A DNA stretch of 64,000 nucleotides, from NCBI GenBank assembly GCA_964344145.1, contig CAYFME010000008.1, positions 1 to 64,000 on the forward strand. Reading direction: 5' to 3'. Within the stretch, counting starts at the first letter, position 1; each line of letters opens with the position of its first letter. The position numbers were made by a program, and so were the translations under genes. Source of the stretch: JABJOE01 sp964344145 (GTDB lineage Bacteria > Patescibacteriota > Patescibacteriia > UBA9934). The notes under the pieces are model-generated. The model searched no databases. It was not told the DNA's origin and saw only the letters and a list, made by a program, of their open reading frames with translations. Below are positions 25,283 to 34,163 of this stretch, piece after piece.

Positions 25283-25940
25283 ACAGAGGACCGAGGATCA
25301 GACCAACGCCCAGCGACCAGATGATCAGATCACTGGGCACAGATCCAATCGAACCGGAAGATTCAACAACGCTGATGGCGATCGGTAGACCAGTAAAGAC
25401 GGCAGCAAGCTCACCGGCGAGGAAAACGATGAAGCCTGTCAACAAGGCACTCGCGATGGCATCGTAGAGCAGATCGTGTCGGTGACTCACAACGTAGATG
25501 GTCAGCATGACGGCTGCGAGTAGTACTGAGCCGGCCAAGCTGACGGAAAAGGCAAGGGTGAGCAGGAGGGTCATCCAAACAAAGAACAACAGGGCAAGGA
25601 GGAGGCGGATGAGCCACCACTGCGCAAGCGATTCGATCGACTCGCGACGTTTCTTGCTCGGCAGAAGGTGGTAGTGCTTTCCAAGCACGGCGTGGAAGAG
25701 TACGCCGGCGAGGCTGGCAATCACATAGGTGAACAGCAGGTCCGCGAAGGTCAGCTGCGAGAAGCCGTAAGAGGCATCGGTGCCTTGAAGAACCGTGAAC
25801 GACAATGGTAGCAGGAAGAGACCAAGGACTCCCAAGGCGAGCATCTCAAGACGCAGCTCGCGTTCGTGAATAAAGAGCACAACCCAAAGGACGACCAGTA
25901 GGCCGGTCGTGAGTTCATAGGTAGAAAACACCTCCAACAT
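25251..25940 (-). CDS. polytopic membrane protein, unknown function
   Basis: 229 residues from ATG 25940 with about seven hydrophobic helices and a His/Lys/Arg-rich cytosolic loop (GKHYHLLPSKKRRESIES). No family is recognised with certainty. A TATAAT box ends 8 nt before the ATG, predicting a leaderless message. A GTG 6 nt upstream is the only alternative start. It heads the operon with Hsp20 and the VanW-like gene. Confidence 0.8.
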   Translation of the reverse strand: MLEVFSTYELTTGLLVVLWVVLFIHERELRLEMLALGVLGLFLLPLSFTVLQGTDASYGFSQLTFADLLFTYVIASLAGVLFHAVLGKHYHLLPSKKRRESIESLAQWWLIRLLLALLFFVWMTLLLTLAFSVSLAGSVLLAAVMLTIYVVSHRHDLLYDAIASALLTGFIVFLAGELAAVFTGLPIAISVVESSGSIGSVPSDLIIWSLGVGLILGPLYEYIRRLQLR

Positions 25941-25948
25941 ATGCACGC

Positions 25949-25978
25949 ATTATAAGTCGAATGCGCTTCTGATACAAT
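25949..25978. promoter_or_regulatory. overlapping bidirectional promoter
   Basis: Plus strand: TTATAA (25950-25955), 17 nt, TACAAT (25973-25978), serving the gene at 25987. Minus strand: TTGTAT (25977-25972), 17 nt, TATAAT (25954-25949), serving the gene ending at 25940. Each -10 overlaps the other's -35, and both start codons follow 8 nt later. Confidence 0.7.
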
Positions 25979-25986
25979 GCACGTAT

Positions 25987-28026
25987 ATGAAAGATCGACT
26001 TCTTTTGCTTGTGTTGATGGTGGCGGCGTTGTCCGTGGCCGCGGTTGGGTTCTTCGCATGGATTGGAAGACCGTCGATTGAAGTGGTCGATGATGCGCCA
26101 ATTCGCTATAGCGCCGGCGAGGATGAGCCTGGAGTGTCGATCGATTTAGCGCTTGTTGGGGAGTATGACCTTAACGACCTTCTTGGTTTCCCTGAAGGAA
26201 ATACGCTGAAGATGCACGACGTGTGTTGGGATGATGAGCTGCAGCAGGGGTATGCCGTGGGGATCATGAGTCCTGAGATTGCGGTGTTTGATGCGACTGG
26301 AGAGGTGATTGGCTATATCGACACAGGTATTGGTGAAGGAGATTTTTCTCTTAAGTACATCACGTGTGATGGCGGACGAGCCTATGTGGCTGACGAGAAT
26401 ACGCTGGTGCGCATTGATGGCGAGGCTATGGAGGTTGAGGCGAGCACCCGCCTGCGCGAGCCTCTGTTTGTCAACGAGATCTACTATGACAACGTCGGAT
26501 ACCTCCTCATTCCAAATCCGACAGATCTAACGATCGAGATGTTTCATTCTGACCTTCGGGTGATCGAGAGTCTTCCGTATGATTTGTCTGACATTTTCTA
26601 TACAGCCGAGGGTGATTTGGTAGTGTTGGAGATTGGTGAGAATGCAGCGACGTTTCCTGTGACGATTTTGAGTGGTCAGAGTTTGCTGCCGCTTCAGGAG
26701 ATGACGCTGGACATTGGCGCGCGCGTTGAGGATTCCGCATACGATCCGGACCTGAATGATTTGTGGGTGCTGACCAGTGACCGCGTGCTCGTGTTTGATC
26801 TTGACGATCCTGCGGCACGTCCGGACGTTGTGCGCGTTGTGCCAGATCCGGCGGAGATCGACTACGGCGGAGGTATGGTCGCGGTCATTACGCACAACGG
26901 CTACGACGATGAGGTGTCGGGCGGGTTCCGCGGGGGTATTTCGATCATCGAGGCCGAAACGCGTAAAGAAGTCGACCGGCAGGAGCTCGAGCACATTCAC
27001 AAGTCGCTCGATGTAGACGCTGCTGGTGAATATGTATACGTCACAAGTAATAACGACAACTCGGTCATGCGCATCAACATGCATGACAGCTCCATTCTGG
27101 AGATCGATGCCGGAACGTCAGCTGAGCATGGTGTGGTGAGCGCTGATGGTGATGTGTTTGTAGCAAATCGTTTGGGTGGTAGTACATTGGTGCAGTTAAG
27201 CAGTGACGGTGAGCTTGTGCGAGACATCGACGTTGAGAACTGGCCTGTTGGAAGCGCGTACTCGCAAGGGCTCGACACCGTGTATGCGTATACGATGTTA
27301 AGCGGCGAGGTGCTGGCGATTGATCCGGCATCAGGCGAGGTGGTTGATCGGTTTGATCTTGGCGTTGGCGAGGCGGAGACCGACGGTATCGGTCATCTGT
27401 CGCTTGATCAGACGGACCTCCTTTTGTACGTGACGATTCCGGAACAGAATGAAGTGGTGGTCGTTGACGCGAAGAGCGGCCGCGTTGTTGAGGTCATCTA
27501 TGTTGAGGACTATCTTGATGACTACACCGACCTCGCGGGTGCGGGCATGTTGGTCACGCAACCGCATGAGCCCTCAGGGCGTGTGTTCGTGTACGCGCAT
27601 GGCGCTCACAGCGTGTACGTCTACGATCGTCACCTCGACTATGCCCTCGTCGGTACGATCGAGGAGATCACCTCGCAGGGCATCAAAGACCACGCGTACG
27701 CCCTGTTTGTTGATCAGGGACGTGATGTTCTGTACGTTGGTGAGCAAATGTACGATGTGTATTCGCTCGAGCATCTTGGTGAGCTTTCGTATGGAAACAA
27801 TGTTGCCGCCATCGACTACGAACGTGATTTCATGATGACAGCTGACGTTGATAGCGATGGTCAGGAGACGTTGTACGTGCTGACGCGCGCGGGTGCGTAC
27901 GTGGATCAGATTCGTCTGTTTGATGATCAGTACGTGAAGGCACGGTTTGCCTACGATCAGCATCTTGGCGTGCTGTGGGCGTTTTCGATGGCAGATGCTA
28001 AGGTAATGAAAATCGAACTGTTTTAG
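25987..28026 (+). CDS. exported beta-propeller protein
   Basis: 679 residues. Residues 5-25 are a signal anchor (LLLVLMVAALSVAAVGFFAW). The rest consists of about 40-residue repeats of four strands in the style of YVTN/NHL/PQQ propellers: LDVDAAGEYVYVTSNNDNSV, GVVSADGDVFVANRLGGS, DTVYAYTMLSGEVLAIDP. This implies one or two propellers. It probably mediates binding at the cell surface. The adjacent TrmB gene starts at the base after its stop codon, so the two are cotranscribed. Confidence 0.85.
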   Translation: MKDRLLLLVLMVAALSVAAVGFFAWIGRPSIEVVDDAPIRYSAGEDEPGVSIDLALVGEYDLNDLLGFPEGNTLKMHDVCWDDELQQGYAVGIMSPEIAVFDATGEVIGYIDTGIGEGDFSLKYITCDGGRAYVADENTLVRIDGEAMEVEASTRLREPLFVNEIYYDNVGYLLIPNPTDLTIEMFHSDLRVIESLPYDLSDIFYTAEGDLVVLEIGENAATFPVTILSGQSLLPLQEMTLDIGARVEDSAYDPDLNDLWVLTSDRVLVFDLDDPAARPDVVRVVPDPAEIDYGGGMVAVITHNGYDDEVSGGFRGGISIIEAETRKEVDRQELEHIHKSLDVDAAGEYVYVTSNNDNSVMRINMHDSSILEIDAGTSAEHGVVSADGDVFVANRLGGSTLVQLSSDGELVRDIDVENWPVGSAYSQGLDTVYAYTMLSGEVLAIDPASGEVVDRFDLGVGEAETDGIGHLSLDQTDLLLYVTIPEQNEVVVVDAKSGRVVEVIYVEDYLDDYTDLAGAGMLVTQPHEPSGRVFVYAHGAHSVYVYDRHLDYALVGTIEEITSQGIKDHAYALFVDQGRDVLYVGEQMYDVYSLEHLGELSYGNNVAAIDYERDFMMTADVDSDGQETLYVLTRAGAYVDQIRLFDDQYVKARFAYDQHLGVLWAFSMADAKVMKIELF

Positions 28027-28785
28027 ATGAAAAAGGTGAGACAACTTAGCGGCAAAACCTTGGAGCTTTTAGGGCTTAAGGAAAAAGACATGCAGGTGTA
28101 CAAAGCGCTGTTGTCGTTGTCATCGGCACCGCTTCGGCGGGTGGCGCAAGAGACAGGCTTGAATCGTGGAACAACCTACGATGCGCTGAAGCGGTTGATG
28201 GATGCGGGGTTGGTGAGTTTCGTTGACGCGAAGGCGCATCGCTATTTCACCGCCGAGGATCCTAACAAGCTTCGTGGCCTTGCCACGCGACGGGAGCTTG
28301 AGATGAAGAAGGCTCGCGAGCAGCTCGACGCCGCCTTGCCGGGACTGCAGAGTCTTGTTGGTCAGAGCGAGCACCGACCATCAGTGCGTTACTATGAAGG
28401 GAAGGCTGGAGTGAAAGATATTTTGCTTGATGTTCTTGCGCAAACAAAAGCGACGCGTGAGAAAACGTATCGCGTGTACTCAAGCTCGGGTATTCGTGAT
28501 CTCATCGGCTCGGCATGGCCACGCTTTAGCACGCAGCGAAAGAAGGAGGGCATTCGTGTGCGTGCGATCGCCTTGGGGGAAGGTGGTCGTACGGTTGGAT
28601 TGGACGAGCGCAAGTGGCTCACGCAAAAAGAGTCCGCACCGACGTATATTTTTATCTATGCAAACAAGACGGCGTACGTATCGCTGGATGATCGCAAGCG
28701 ATTGTTCGGCGTGATTATCGAAGACGGCGCCATCTCCAAAACACAGCGCATGATTTTCGATTCGCTCTGGCGGAATTTGAGCTAA
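28027..28785 (+). CDS. TrmB-family transcriptional regulator
   Basis: 252 residues. The N-terminal winged helix (about 10-80) reads LKEKDMQVYKALLSLSSAPLRRVAQETGLNRGTTYDALKRL, the TrmB HTH pattern. The C-terminal half is the PLD-like effector domain of TrmB proteins. These regulators usually sense sugars in archaea, and they are very common in CPR with unknown ligands. It directly follows the propeller gene with no gap and may control it. Confidence 0.92.
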   Translation: MKKVRQLSGKTLELLGLKEKDMQVYKALLSLSSAPLRRVAQETGLNRGTTYDALKRLMDAGLVSFVDAKAHRYFTAEDPNKLRGLATRRELEMKKAREQLDAALPGLQSLVGQSEHRPSVRYYEGKAGVKDILLDVLAQTKATREKTYRVYSSSGIRDLIGSAWPRFSTQRKKEGIRVRAIALGEGGRTVGLDERKWLTQKESAPTYIFIYANKTAYVSLDDRKRLFGVIIEDGAISKTQRMIFDSLWRNLS

Positions 28786-28823
28786 CGCGGTATTCTTTTT
28801 TTATAACTCTTCCCCTTTTGCGT

Positions 28824-30161
28824 ATGCGTACACATGTTTTATGTTGGCGATCGCTTGTTGGCGTCGCTATTTTGTTTACGATGGCTGCAGCACCGATGCT
28901 TGCTGGTGCCGCAACATTCCCCGTCCCAGATGGAGTCGATAGCCAAGAGATCGGTTCTTCCGAGTTGGGAAATGGTTGGGAGCCAAGCGGCATTGTGTGG
29001 CACGAAGCACGCGGCACCTATATTCTTGTCAGTGACGACGGTATTGTCGCCGAGCTTTCAACGTCAGGAGAGTTGTTGAATCATTGGTCTGGCCTTGGCT
29101 ATGACCTCGAAGGTGTGACAGTCGCCGACAGCGCGAGCTCTCTTGTTTATCTTGCAGCCGAGCGTCGAGGATTGATTCTCGAGTTCGATCTGTCATCTGC
29201 GTCGTTGACCGGAACGGCCTGGGACGTGTCAGCGTGGTTACCAAACACCGACTCCAACCTCGGCCTTGAGGCGTTGACCTTCGTGCCAGACGGCGTGCAT
29301 CCGTACGATGATACGTCCTTTGGTGGAGTCTTCTACGCTGGACTTCAGGAAAATGGAAACATCTACGTCTTCTCCGTCGATGATGGTCCAGCCCACTTGG
29401 ACACGATGGAATCGGAATGGTGGCTGACGGATATCTCCGGGCTTTCCTACGACAATGCAACTGGCTACCTTGTTGCGATTCACGATGGCTACAACCTTGG
29501 ACGCTTGTACACGCCAGCCGGAGCGTTTATTGCGGACATGGATTTGCCAGGCGACAACCAAGAAGGTGTAGCAACACACGTTTCGTGTCCCGATGCCGTT
29601 TTGCAGGTGACGATTGCCGAGGATGCTGGATCTGGAGCGTCAGAGGTATGGGTCTATGGTTATGACGACGTTCCAATCTCGCCTGTACACTGTCCTGAGG
29701 TTGAGGCAGAAGAGCCTGAAGAGGTGTGTGTTGATGTGCCAGCAGATACCTCCAGCGTGAAGTACGCCGCAACGACCGACTGTCAGTATCTCGTTGAGTC
29801 TAACGGCCGATACGTATTTGTGTACGATATCGATGGTGATCGTGTTGCTCGACGCTACCTCTACCGAAAAGTGCCAGGAGCATTTGATTTGGCAGTGAGC
29901 GACCTCTACAGCGATGGAGTGGATGACATTCTTGTCGCGAACATGCCGCCAAAGCGTAGCAACGGACGTCTCTCGGTTCTGCAGTTTGACGGCTCGAGCC
30001 TCACGAAGACGGGATTTGCAAAGACGCCAGTATCGTCTGATCGCGCGGCCGAGATCGAACACGTTGACGATCAGTTTGGTAGCGTGATTGTGAACTTCGG
30101 ATCAGACCAGGTGATGTTTGGTGTGTACAAAGATGGAAAGGCAGCAGTTGCCGAGTACTAG
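28824..30161 (+). CDS. secreted SdiA-regulated-like propeller protein
   Basis: 445 residues from ATG 28824 with a signal peptide (residues 1-27, ending Ala-Gly-Ala-Ala). Residues 40-260 match the SdiA-regulated/phytase-like propeller: PSGIVWHEARGTYILVSDDG, then GYDLEGVTV and GLEALTF with conserved Glu residues. A Pro/Glu linker with two Cys follows. A C-terminal module with Asp-rich VYDIDGD and LYSDGVDD repeats resembles calcium-binding FG-GAP units. A second extracellular propeller so close to the first suggests related surface roles. Confidence 0.85.
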   Translation: MRTHVLCWRSLVGVAILFTMAAAPMLAGAATFPVPDGVDSQEIGSSELGNGWEPSGIVWHEARGTYILVSDDGIVAELSTSGELLNHWSGLGYDLEGVTVADSASSLVYLAAERRGLILEFDLSSASLTGTAWDVSAWLPNTDSNLGLEALTFVPDGVHPYDDTSFGGVFYAGLQENGNIYVFSVDDGPAHLDTMESEWWLTDISGLSYDNATGYLVAIHDGYNLGRLYTPAGAFIADMDLPGDNQEGVATHVSCPDAVLQVTIAEDAGSGASEVWVYGYDDVPISPVHCPEVEAEEPEEVCVDVPADTSSVKYAATTDCQYLVESNGRYVFVYDIDGDRVARRYLYRKVPGAFDLAVSDLYSDGVDDILVANMPPKRSNGRLSVLQFDGSSLTKTGFAKTPVSSDRAAEIEHVDDQFGSVIVNFGSDQVMFGVYKDGKAAVAEY

Positions 30162-30189
30162 ACGAGTCATATATCAAGTCCTGTAGGGC

Positions 30190-30229
30190 CAACAACACCC
30201 ACTGTATAAGTGGGTGTTTGTTGTTGTTT
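30190..30229 (+). terminator. terminator after the SdiA-regulated-like gene
   Basis: CAACACCCACT-GTATA-AGTGGGTGTTTG with a T-rich tail. Confidence 0.8.
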
Positions 30230-30245
30230 ATGCACGCATCATGCC

Positions 30246-30274
30246 TTGACAGAAGGCGTTTTTTCGTGTAACGT
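30246..30274 (+). promoter_or_regulatory. promoter of the GC-rich lipoprotein gene
   Basis: TTGACA, 17-nt spacer, TAACGT (30269-30274), about 60 nt before the ATG. Confidence 0.65.
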
Positions 30275-30333
30275 ATCAGTCGCTGCTCTTTTATTGACTT
30301 GCATTGGTGAGCTCAACTTCAACGAGGTTTCCC

Positions 30334-31341
30334 ATGCACATTCTTCTGCTTCTTCTCGCCGCCTGTTCTCCCGAGCCCGCGTCGATCCCCACGACTGACC
30401 AGACATCGACTCCCTCCGCAGAGGTGCCGCCGATGCTGGAGCGGGTCTACACCAAGAACTACCGCCCGACGTTCGTGGACGGCGCTCCGTTTGACGAGTG
30501 GGTTCCGGACCAAGACCGTGACTGGCTGGGGTGTGATGGCGGGGATGGCTGCAAGGCCTACTACCAGCTGCAGCACAAAAAACGTCTGACGCGCTACACG
30601 AGACCGGACCGACAGAGTGAGTGGATGATCATCGAGGGTCCACGCCACACGGACACACATGGCGTCTCTGGCGCTGTGTGCCTCGATGGCACTCCTGGTG
30701 CCGGTGGTCCATGGGCTGTCCGTGATCGGCTGCGTGATGATCCGGCAACGGGCTCCGCGTGGTGTGAGACCGTTCAGGTGGGCTACCCGATCTACCGTGC
30801 GGGATGGACGATGTATCCAGATGACGGCTCAGAGCCTCAGGACACGTTCAAGGCGCAAGGTTCGCTCTCGATCCCCTTCAACGACCGGCCGATCGGCTTC
30901 GCCTTCAGCCATCTCCCGGGCTACGACACCTTCCTCGTCACCGAGCACTACGTCATGCGGCGGGGTGGGAGCGGCTACGAGATCGCTCATGCTGTCACCG
31001 ACAGCGACATCGGGGGCATGGAAGGGACGATGGTCTGGCCTGTCCGCAGGTCTGAGCGCCAAGTGTTCCCTGTCGTGGACGTGAAGCGGGGCCCTGACGG
31101 CTACACGGTCTTCCGTGGCTTGCTCTACCGCAAGCTCGACGACTCGTGGCACGTCGTTCCATGGCCCCACGATCAGCCCATGCATCTGCTGTACATCGAG
31201 GTCACGGAAGTGGCCGGTGGGGCAATCGTAGAGCTCATGTCGGACCTACATTCAGACGAATGGTCCTCCATGCGTTCCCGGATGAGCTTCACGTTCACGG
31301 GGTTCGCGGAGCCTGCCGTGGAGACCGAGTTCCCCTGGTAG
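30334..31341 (+). CDS. lipoprotein, unknown function
   Basis: 335 residues from ATG 30334 with GAGG about 9 nt upstream. A very short signal MHILLLLLAAC gives a lipobox Leu-Ala-Ala-Cys. A Thr/Ser/Pro linker (12-32) precedes a compact domain rich in Trp, Asp and Gly with four further Cys (two in WLGCDGGDGC). The fold may be a beta-sandwich or propeller; no family was recognised. It is clearly GC-rich and is bounded by its own promoter and a GCCGCCC/GGGCGGC hairpin downstream. Confidence 0.78.
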   Translation: MHILLLLLAACSPEPASIPTTDQTSTPSAEVPPMLERVYTKNYRPTFVDGAPFDEWVPDQDRDWLGCDGGDGCKAYYQLQHKKRLTRYTRPDRQSEWMIIEGPRHTDTHGVSGAVCLDGTPGAGGPWAVRDRLRDDPATGSAWCETVQVGYPIYRAGWTMYPDDGSEPQDTFKAQGSLSIPFNDRPIGFAFSHLPGYDTFLVTEHYVMRRGGSGYEIAHAVTDSDIGGMEGTMVWPVRRSERQVFPVVDVKRGPDGYTVFRGLLYRKLDDSWHVVPWPHDQPMHLLYIEVTEVAGGAIVELMSDLHSDEWSSMRSRMSFTFTGFAEPAVETEFPW

Positions 31342-31362
31342 ATCGAGACAACGTTCGCCAAC

Positions 31363-31397
31363 GTGCCGCCCTAGGTCGCCTTACCTGTCGGGCGGCT
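31363..31397 (+). terminator. terminator of the GC-rich lipoprotein gene
   Basis: GCCGCCC / GGGCGGC stem with a loop of about 17 nt that can form an additional small stem. Confidence 0.5.
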
Positions 31398-31433
31398 TCG
31401 TGCATTAAGCCAGTTTTGTTAAACTGCCATTGT

Positions 31434-31709
31434 ATGAAAAAAGTAGACACAACGTATCGTAAGCTTGTCCTTGTATGTCAGAACCTTCGCGAGGGCGGGG
31501 CGAACTGTTGCATGCAGCGCGGAGCGGGTGAGCTCTATCCAGCGATCAAGGCGGCGGTCAAGGAAGCGACCACGGATGTGCGCGTTTCAAAGACAGGCTG
31601 CCTTGGCCAGTGCTCGACGGGTTCGACGGTCGTCATCATGCCAGATGACATTTGGCTCGGAGAGGTAACAGCTGACGACATTCCCGAGATTATCGACATC
31701 GTGCTATAG
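31434..31709 (+). CDS. thioredoxin-like [2Fe-2S] ferredoxin
   Basis: 91 residues. It has four Cys in the arrangement of the thioredoxin-fold 2Fe-2S proteins: Cys in VCQNLREGG, CC about 10 residues later, then GCLGQC near residues 56-61, followed by the GSTVVIMPDDIW strand. It would carry single electrons between unknown partners. A TAAACT box ends 8 nt before the ATG, predicting a leaderless mRNA. It is resident in composition, between two GC-rich genes. Confidence 0.9.
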   Translation: MKKVDTTYRKLVLVCQNLREGGANCCMQRGAGELYPAIKAAVKEATTDVRVSKTGCLGQCSTGSTVVIMPDDIWLGEVTADDIPEIIDIVL

Positions 31710-31732
31710 CGTAGGTGGCAAAGGGGGTCGAG

Positions 31733-31763
31733 ACTGGACAAATGTCCAGTTTTGTGGTATCTT
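31733..31763 (+). promoter_or_regulatory. PP2C promoter with palindromic operator
   Basis: TGGACA (31735-31740), 17-nt spacer, TATCTT (31758-31763). The -35 lies inside the perfect palindrome ACTGGACA-AA-TGTCCAGT (31733-31750), a likely repressor site. Confidence 0.65.
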
Positions 31764-31821
31764 CTCTTGTCCGACAATTCAGTTCAGGACAAAGGAGCTA
31801 CGACAACACTGGAGGTGTGTC

Positions 31822-32598
31822 ATCCCCATCAAGATCGGATACGCGGCGACGACGGACGTCGGTCGCGAGCGTACGAACAACGAAGACAGTTACATGGCCC
31901 AGCTCAACCACCAGGGAGCCCTGTTCGCCGTCGCCGACGGCATGGGTGGACCCTCGTGTGGTGAGGTCGCCAGCGCGGCGGTCATTCGTGCTGTTCCCAG
32001 GATGCTCGACGGCAAACCTCGCCCGACTGCCAAGGGGATGATCGACGGCTACACGGAAGCTCGCAGGGAGATCAAGCGCGAGGCAGACCGTACGGGGGCT
32101 CACGACATGGGCACCACGCTCACGGTGCTGTGGCTCGACCGCGTGCGCGTCGGTACGACCCTGCGCGCGCTGATCGGTCAGGTCGGCGACACTCGCTGCT
32201 ACCACGTCGTGGGCCATTGCGTCACGCAGCTCACCTGGGATCACTCCGAGGCCGAAAGGCTCATCCGTGCTGGTCGTTGCACACGCAAGAGCCCGGTCGG
32301 CGGCCACATCCTCAACCGCACTATGGACCTGAACGTGCACGGCCCTGATCCGGACCTCTTCCGTGCGCTGCTGCGCCCGGGCGACGCTATGGTGCTGTGC
32401 AGCGACGGCCTCTACGACCTGGTGGATCTGGAGCGCGAGGACTCGCCGGAGCTGCGCCAGCTCAAGCGCCAGATCGCGGACGCGCGCACCAAGCGTGAAC
32501 TGCAGGACATCTGCGATGCCCTGGTCGCCCTGGCCAACGCCCGCGGCGGACACGACAACATCACCGTCGTGATCGTCAAGTACTTCTCCGTCTCGTAG
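31822..32598 (+). CDS. PP2C-family serine/threonine phosphatase
   Basis: About 258 residues of a metal-dependent phosphatase. Motif 1 (TDVGRERTNNEDS), ADGMGG, GDTRCY, SDGLYDLV and the final GGHDNITVVIV with metal Asp are all present. The first ATG in frame (31894) would remove motif 1, and no ATG, GTG or TTG exists before it. Translation probably begins at ATC 31822 (6 nt after GGAGG) or ATC 31828. It would reverse phosphorylation, plausibly by the Ser/Thr kinase at 38014-39744. GC-rich, with its own promoter and terminator. Confidence 0.9.
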   Translation: MPIKIGYAATTDVGRERTNNEDSYMAQLNHQGALFAVADGMGGPSCGEVASAAVIRAVPRMLDGKPRPTAKGMIDGYTEARREIKREADRTGAHDMGTTLTVLWLDRVRVGTTLRALIGQVGDTRCYHVVGHCVTQLTWDHSEAERLIRAGRCTRKSPVGGHILNRTMDLNVHGPDPDLFRALLRPGDAMVLCSDGLYDLVDLEREDSPELRQLKRQIADARTKRELQDICDALVALANARGGHDNITVVIVKYFSVS

Positions 32599-32614
32599 CT
32601 ACGAACGTCGTGTG

Positions 32615-32642
32615 GCGCCCGTCCCTTCGCAGGGGCGGGCGC
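32615..32642 (+). terminator. PP2C terminator
   Basis: GCGCCCGTCCC / GGGGCGGGCGC hairpin immediately after the gene. Confidence 0.65.
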
Positions 32643-32657
32643 TGTGGCATTTCATCA

Positions 32658-32686
32658 TTGACAACTGTTGATTTTTTTTCTATCCT
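32658..32686 (+). promoter_or_regulatory. tRNA-Glu promoter
   Basis: TTGACA, 17-nt spacer, TATCCT, ending 22 nt before the tRNA. Confidence 0.7.
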
Positions 32687-32708
32687 ACCGCTGCAAATGC
32701 CGCATGAC

Positions 32709-32783
32709 GGCCCCATCGTCTAGTGGTTAGGACGCCAGGTTTTCATCCTGGAAACAGGGGTTCGATTCCCCTTGGGGTCACCA
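32709..32783 (+). tRNA. tRNA-Glu (TTC anticodon)
   Basis: Acceptor GGCCCCA/TGGGGTC (one G-T pair), anticodon stem CCAGG/CCTGG around TTTTCAT with anticodon TTC, T arm AGGGG-TTCGATT-CCCCT, discriminator A and an encoded CCA. Confidence 0.96.
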
Positions 32784-32842
32784 ATAAAACCGCAGGATTT
32801 TCCTACGGTTTTATTGTCTCTAAGATGACTGTCAAACGCTTA

Positions 32843-33925
32843 TCAGTTCTCCAGAAGCGAGTAAAAACGTTTATTGACAAAAAGTTTGTTACGGCCCACT
32901 TTAATTGATTCTAAGATTCCGATTGCCTCTAGCTCATTGAGGTATTTTGTTGCAGTGATGCGAGTACCCAAGCCCGCCTCTATAAGATCGTTGATTCTTG
33001 TATAAGGCATGCTGAAAAGAATCTCAAGCAAGTCCTTTGAGTAAGTGGTTGGTGCCTTATCCTTAATCTCACCTTTTGTCTTATCCATTAACTCGACAAT
33101 TTTTTGGATCTTATTTGTCATCGCAAGTGATGACTGCTCAACGCCGTCGAGCATGTAGGTAATCCATTCTTCCCATTTCTGCTGTTCTGTCACCTCTCTG
33201 AGCCCAACATAATAATCGTCTTTACTATCGAGAATATATTGACTGAGAAAAAGCATAGGGTGATCCAGTAGCCCTGCAAAAACCAAGAAGAGCACGTTTA
33301 GAATTCGCCCAGTTCGACCATTACCGTCGTGAAACGGGTGAATAGCCTCGAATTGATAATGGATGACCGCCATCTTTATTAGCGCATCTACCCCATCGTC
33401 TGTGTTAATGTATTCCTCAAGATTTCGTAACTTTTCTTGAATAACATCCCCTCCTTCTGGTGGAGTATAGATGATCTCTTTGGTTTTTTCATTGGCTATC
33501 TTTACACCTGGGATCTCACGGATTCCTCGATCGTTTTCCTTGATCGTATTCACAATTTTTATCAGTGTATTTGTGGTGATAACCCGTTGTGTTTTTAATA
33601 GGTTAAATCCCTGCCATAGCGCATCTAGATAATGTAGAACCTCACGTGTATTCGGATCGACTGACTTGTCTTCGATTGCCAACGCTCGAAATAACTGATC
33701 GTTCGTTGTGATAATGTTTTCAATTTCAGAGCTCTCCTTAGCCTCTAAAAGATAAAGGTTGTTGTAAAATACAGCTTCGTTTGGAAGTTGCTTTGCAGCC
33801 ATTCTTAAACCAGCCAACGCTCTGTTGGCGGAAATGGCTTTTTTTAAAACAGCCTTACTATCAATCTCGCACTCTGGAGGTAGCAGAGGAAGACTGTTAT
33901 GCGGTGTATTTCTATCAAAGCCCAT
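32843..33925 (-). CDS. fic: Fic family AMP-transferase
   Basis: 360 residues. The active-site loop HPFHDGNGRTGR is complete. An N-terminal inhibitory helix motif, SSEIENI, places it in class II, self-inhibited Fic proteins. The N-terminal Fic_N part and a C-terminal winged helix (about 300-355: LEILFSMPYTRINDLIEAGLGTRITATKYLNELEAIGIL) are also present. It probably AMPylates a target protein, and the DNA-binding tail may control its own promoter. The AT-rich composition differs from both resident and GC-rich genes, suggesting separate transfer. Confidence 0.94.
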   Translation of the reverse strand: MGFDRNTPHNSLPLLPPECEIDSKAVLKKAISANRALAGLRMAAKQLPNEAVFYNNLYLLEAKESSEIENIITTNDQLFRALAIEDKSVDPNTREVLHYLDALWQGFNLLKTQRVITTNTLIKIVNTIKENDRGIREIPGVKIANEKTKEIIYTPPEGGDVIQEKLRNLEEYINTDDGVDALIKMAVIHYQFEAIHPFHDGNGRTGRILNVLFLVFAGLLDHPMLFLSQYILDSKDDYYVGLREVTEQQKWEEWITYMLDGVEQSSLAMTNKIQKIVELMDKTKGEIKDKAPTTYSKDLLEILFSMPYTRINDLIEAGLGTRITATKYLNELEAIGILESIKVGRNKLFVNKRFYSLLEN

Positions 33926-33931
33926 AGCTAC

Positions 33932-33971
33932 AAGTTACACTATATGTATAATTTTGTCAAAATATTATACA
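33932..33971 (-). promoter_or_regulatory. fic promoter and operator
   Basis: TTGACA (33960-33955), 17-nt spacer, TAACTT (33937-33932) on the minus strand. The -35 sits in a 27-bp inverted repeat (33945-33971, arms TGTATAAT/ATTATACA). Another TATACAT-type half-site lies upstream. Autoregulation is plausible. Confidence 0.6.
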
Positions 33972-34115
33972 CATTAGACCAACATGTATAGTCAATAAAG
34001 GTATGTTTGGTTTGTGAATAATCTGTGTGGATTTTTATTCATTTCACCTTGAAATTTCATCCAACCCTGTAATTCTTCCATAAACTGGTTCCAAGGAAGT
34101 CGCCGAAGGGTCACC

Positions 34116-34143
34116 AAAAGAACACGCCTTGGCGTGTTCTTTT
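34116..34143. terminator. terminator after the AI-2E-type permease gene
   Basis: AAAAGAACACGCC / GGCGTGTTCTTTT, nearly perfect and usable on both strands. Confidence 0.8.
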
Positions 34144-34163
34144 GTTCGTCAGTTGGTTGGCTG

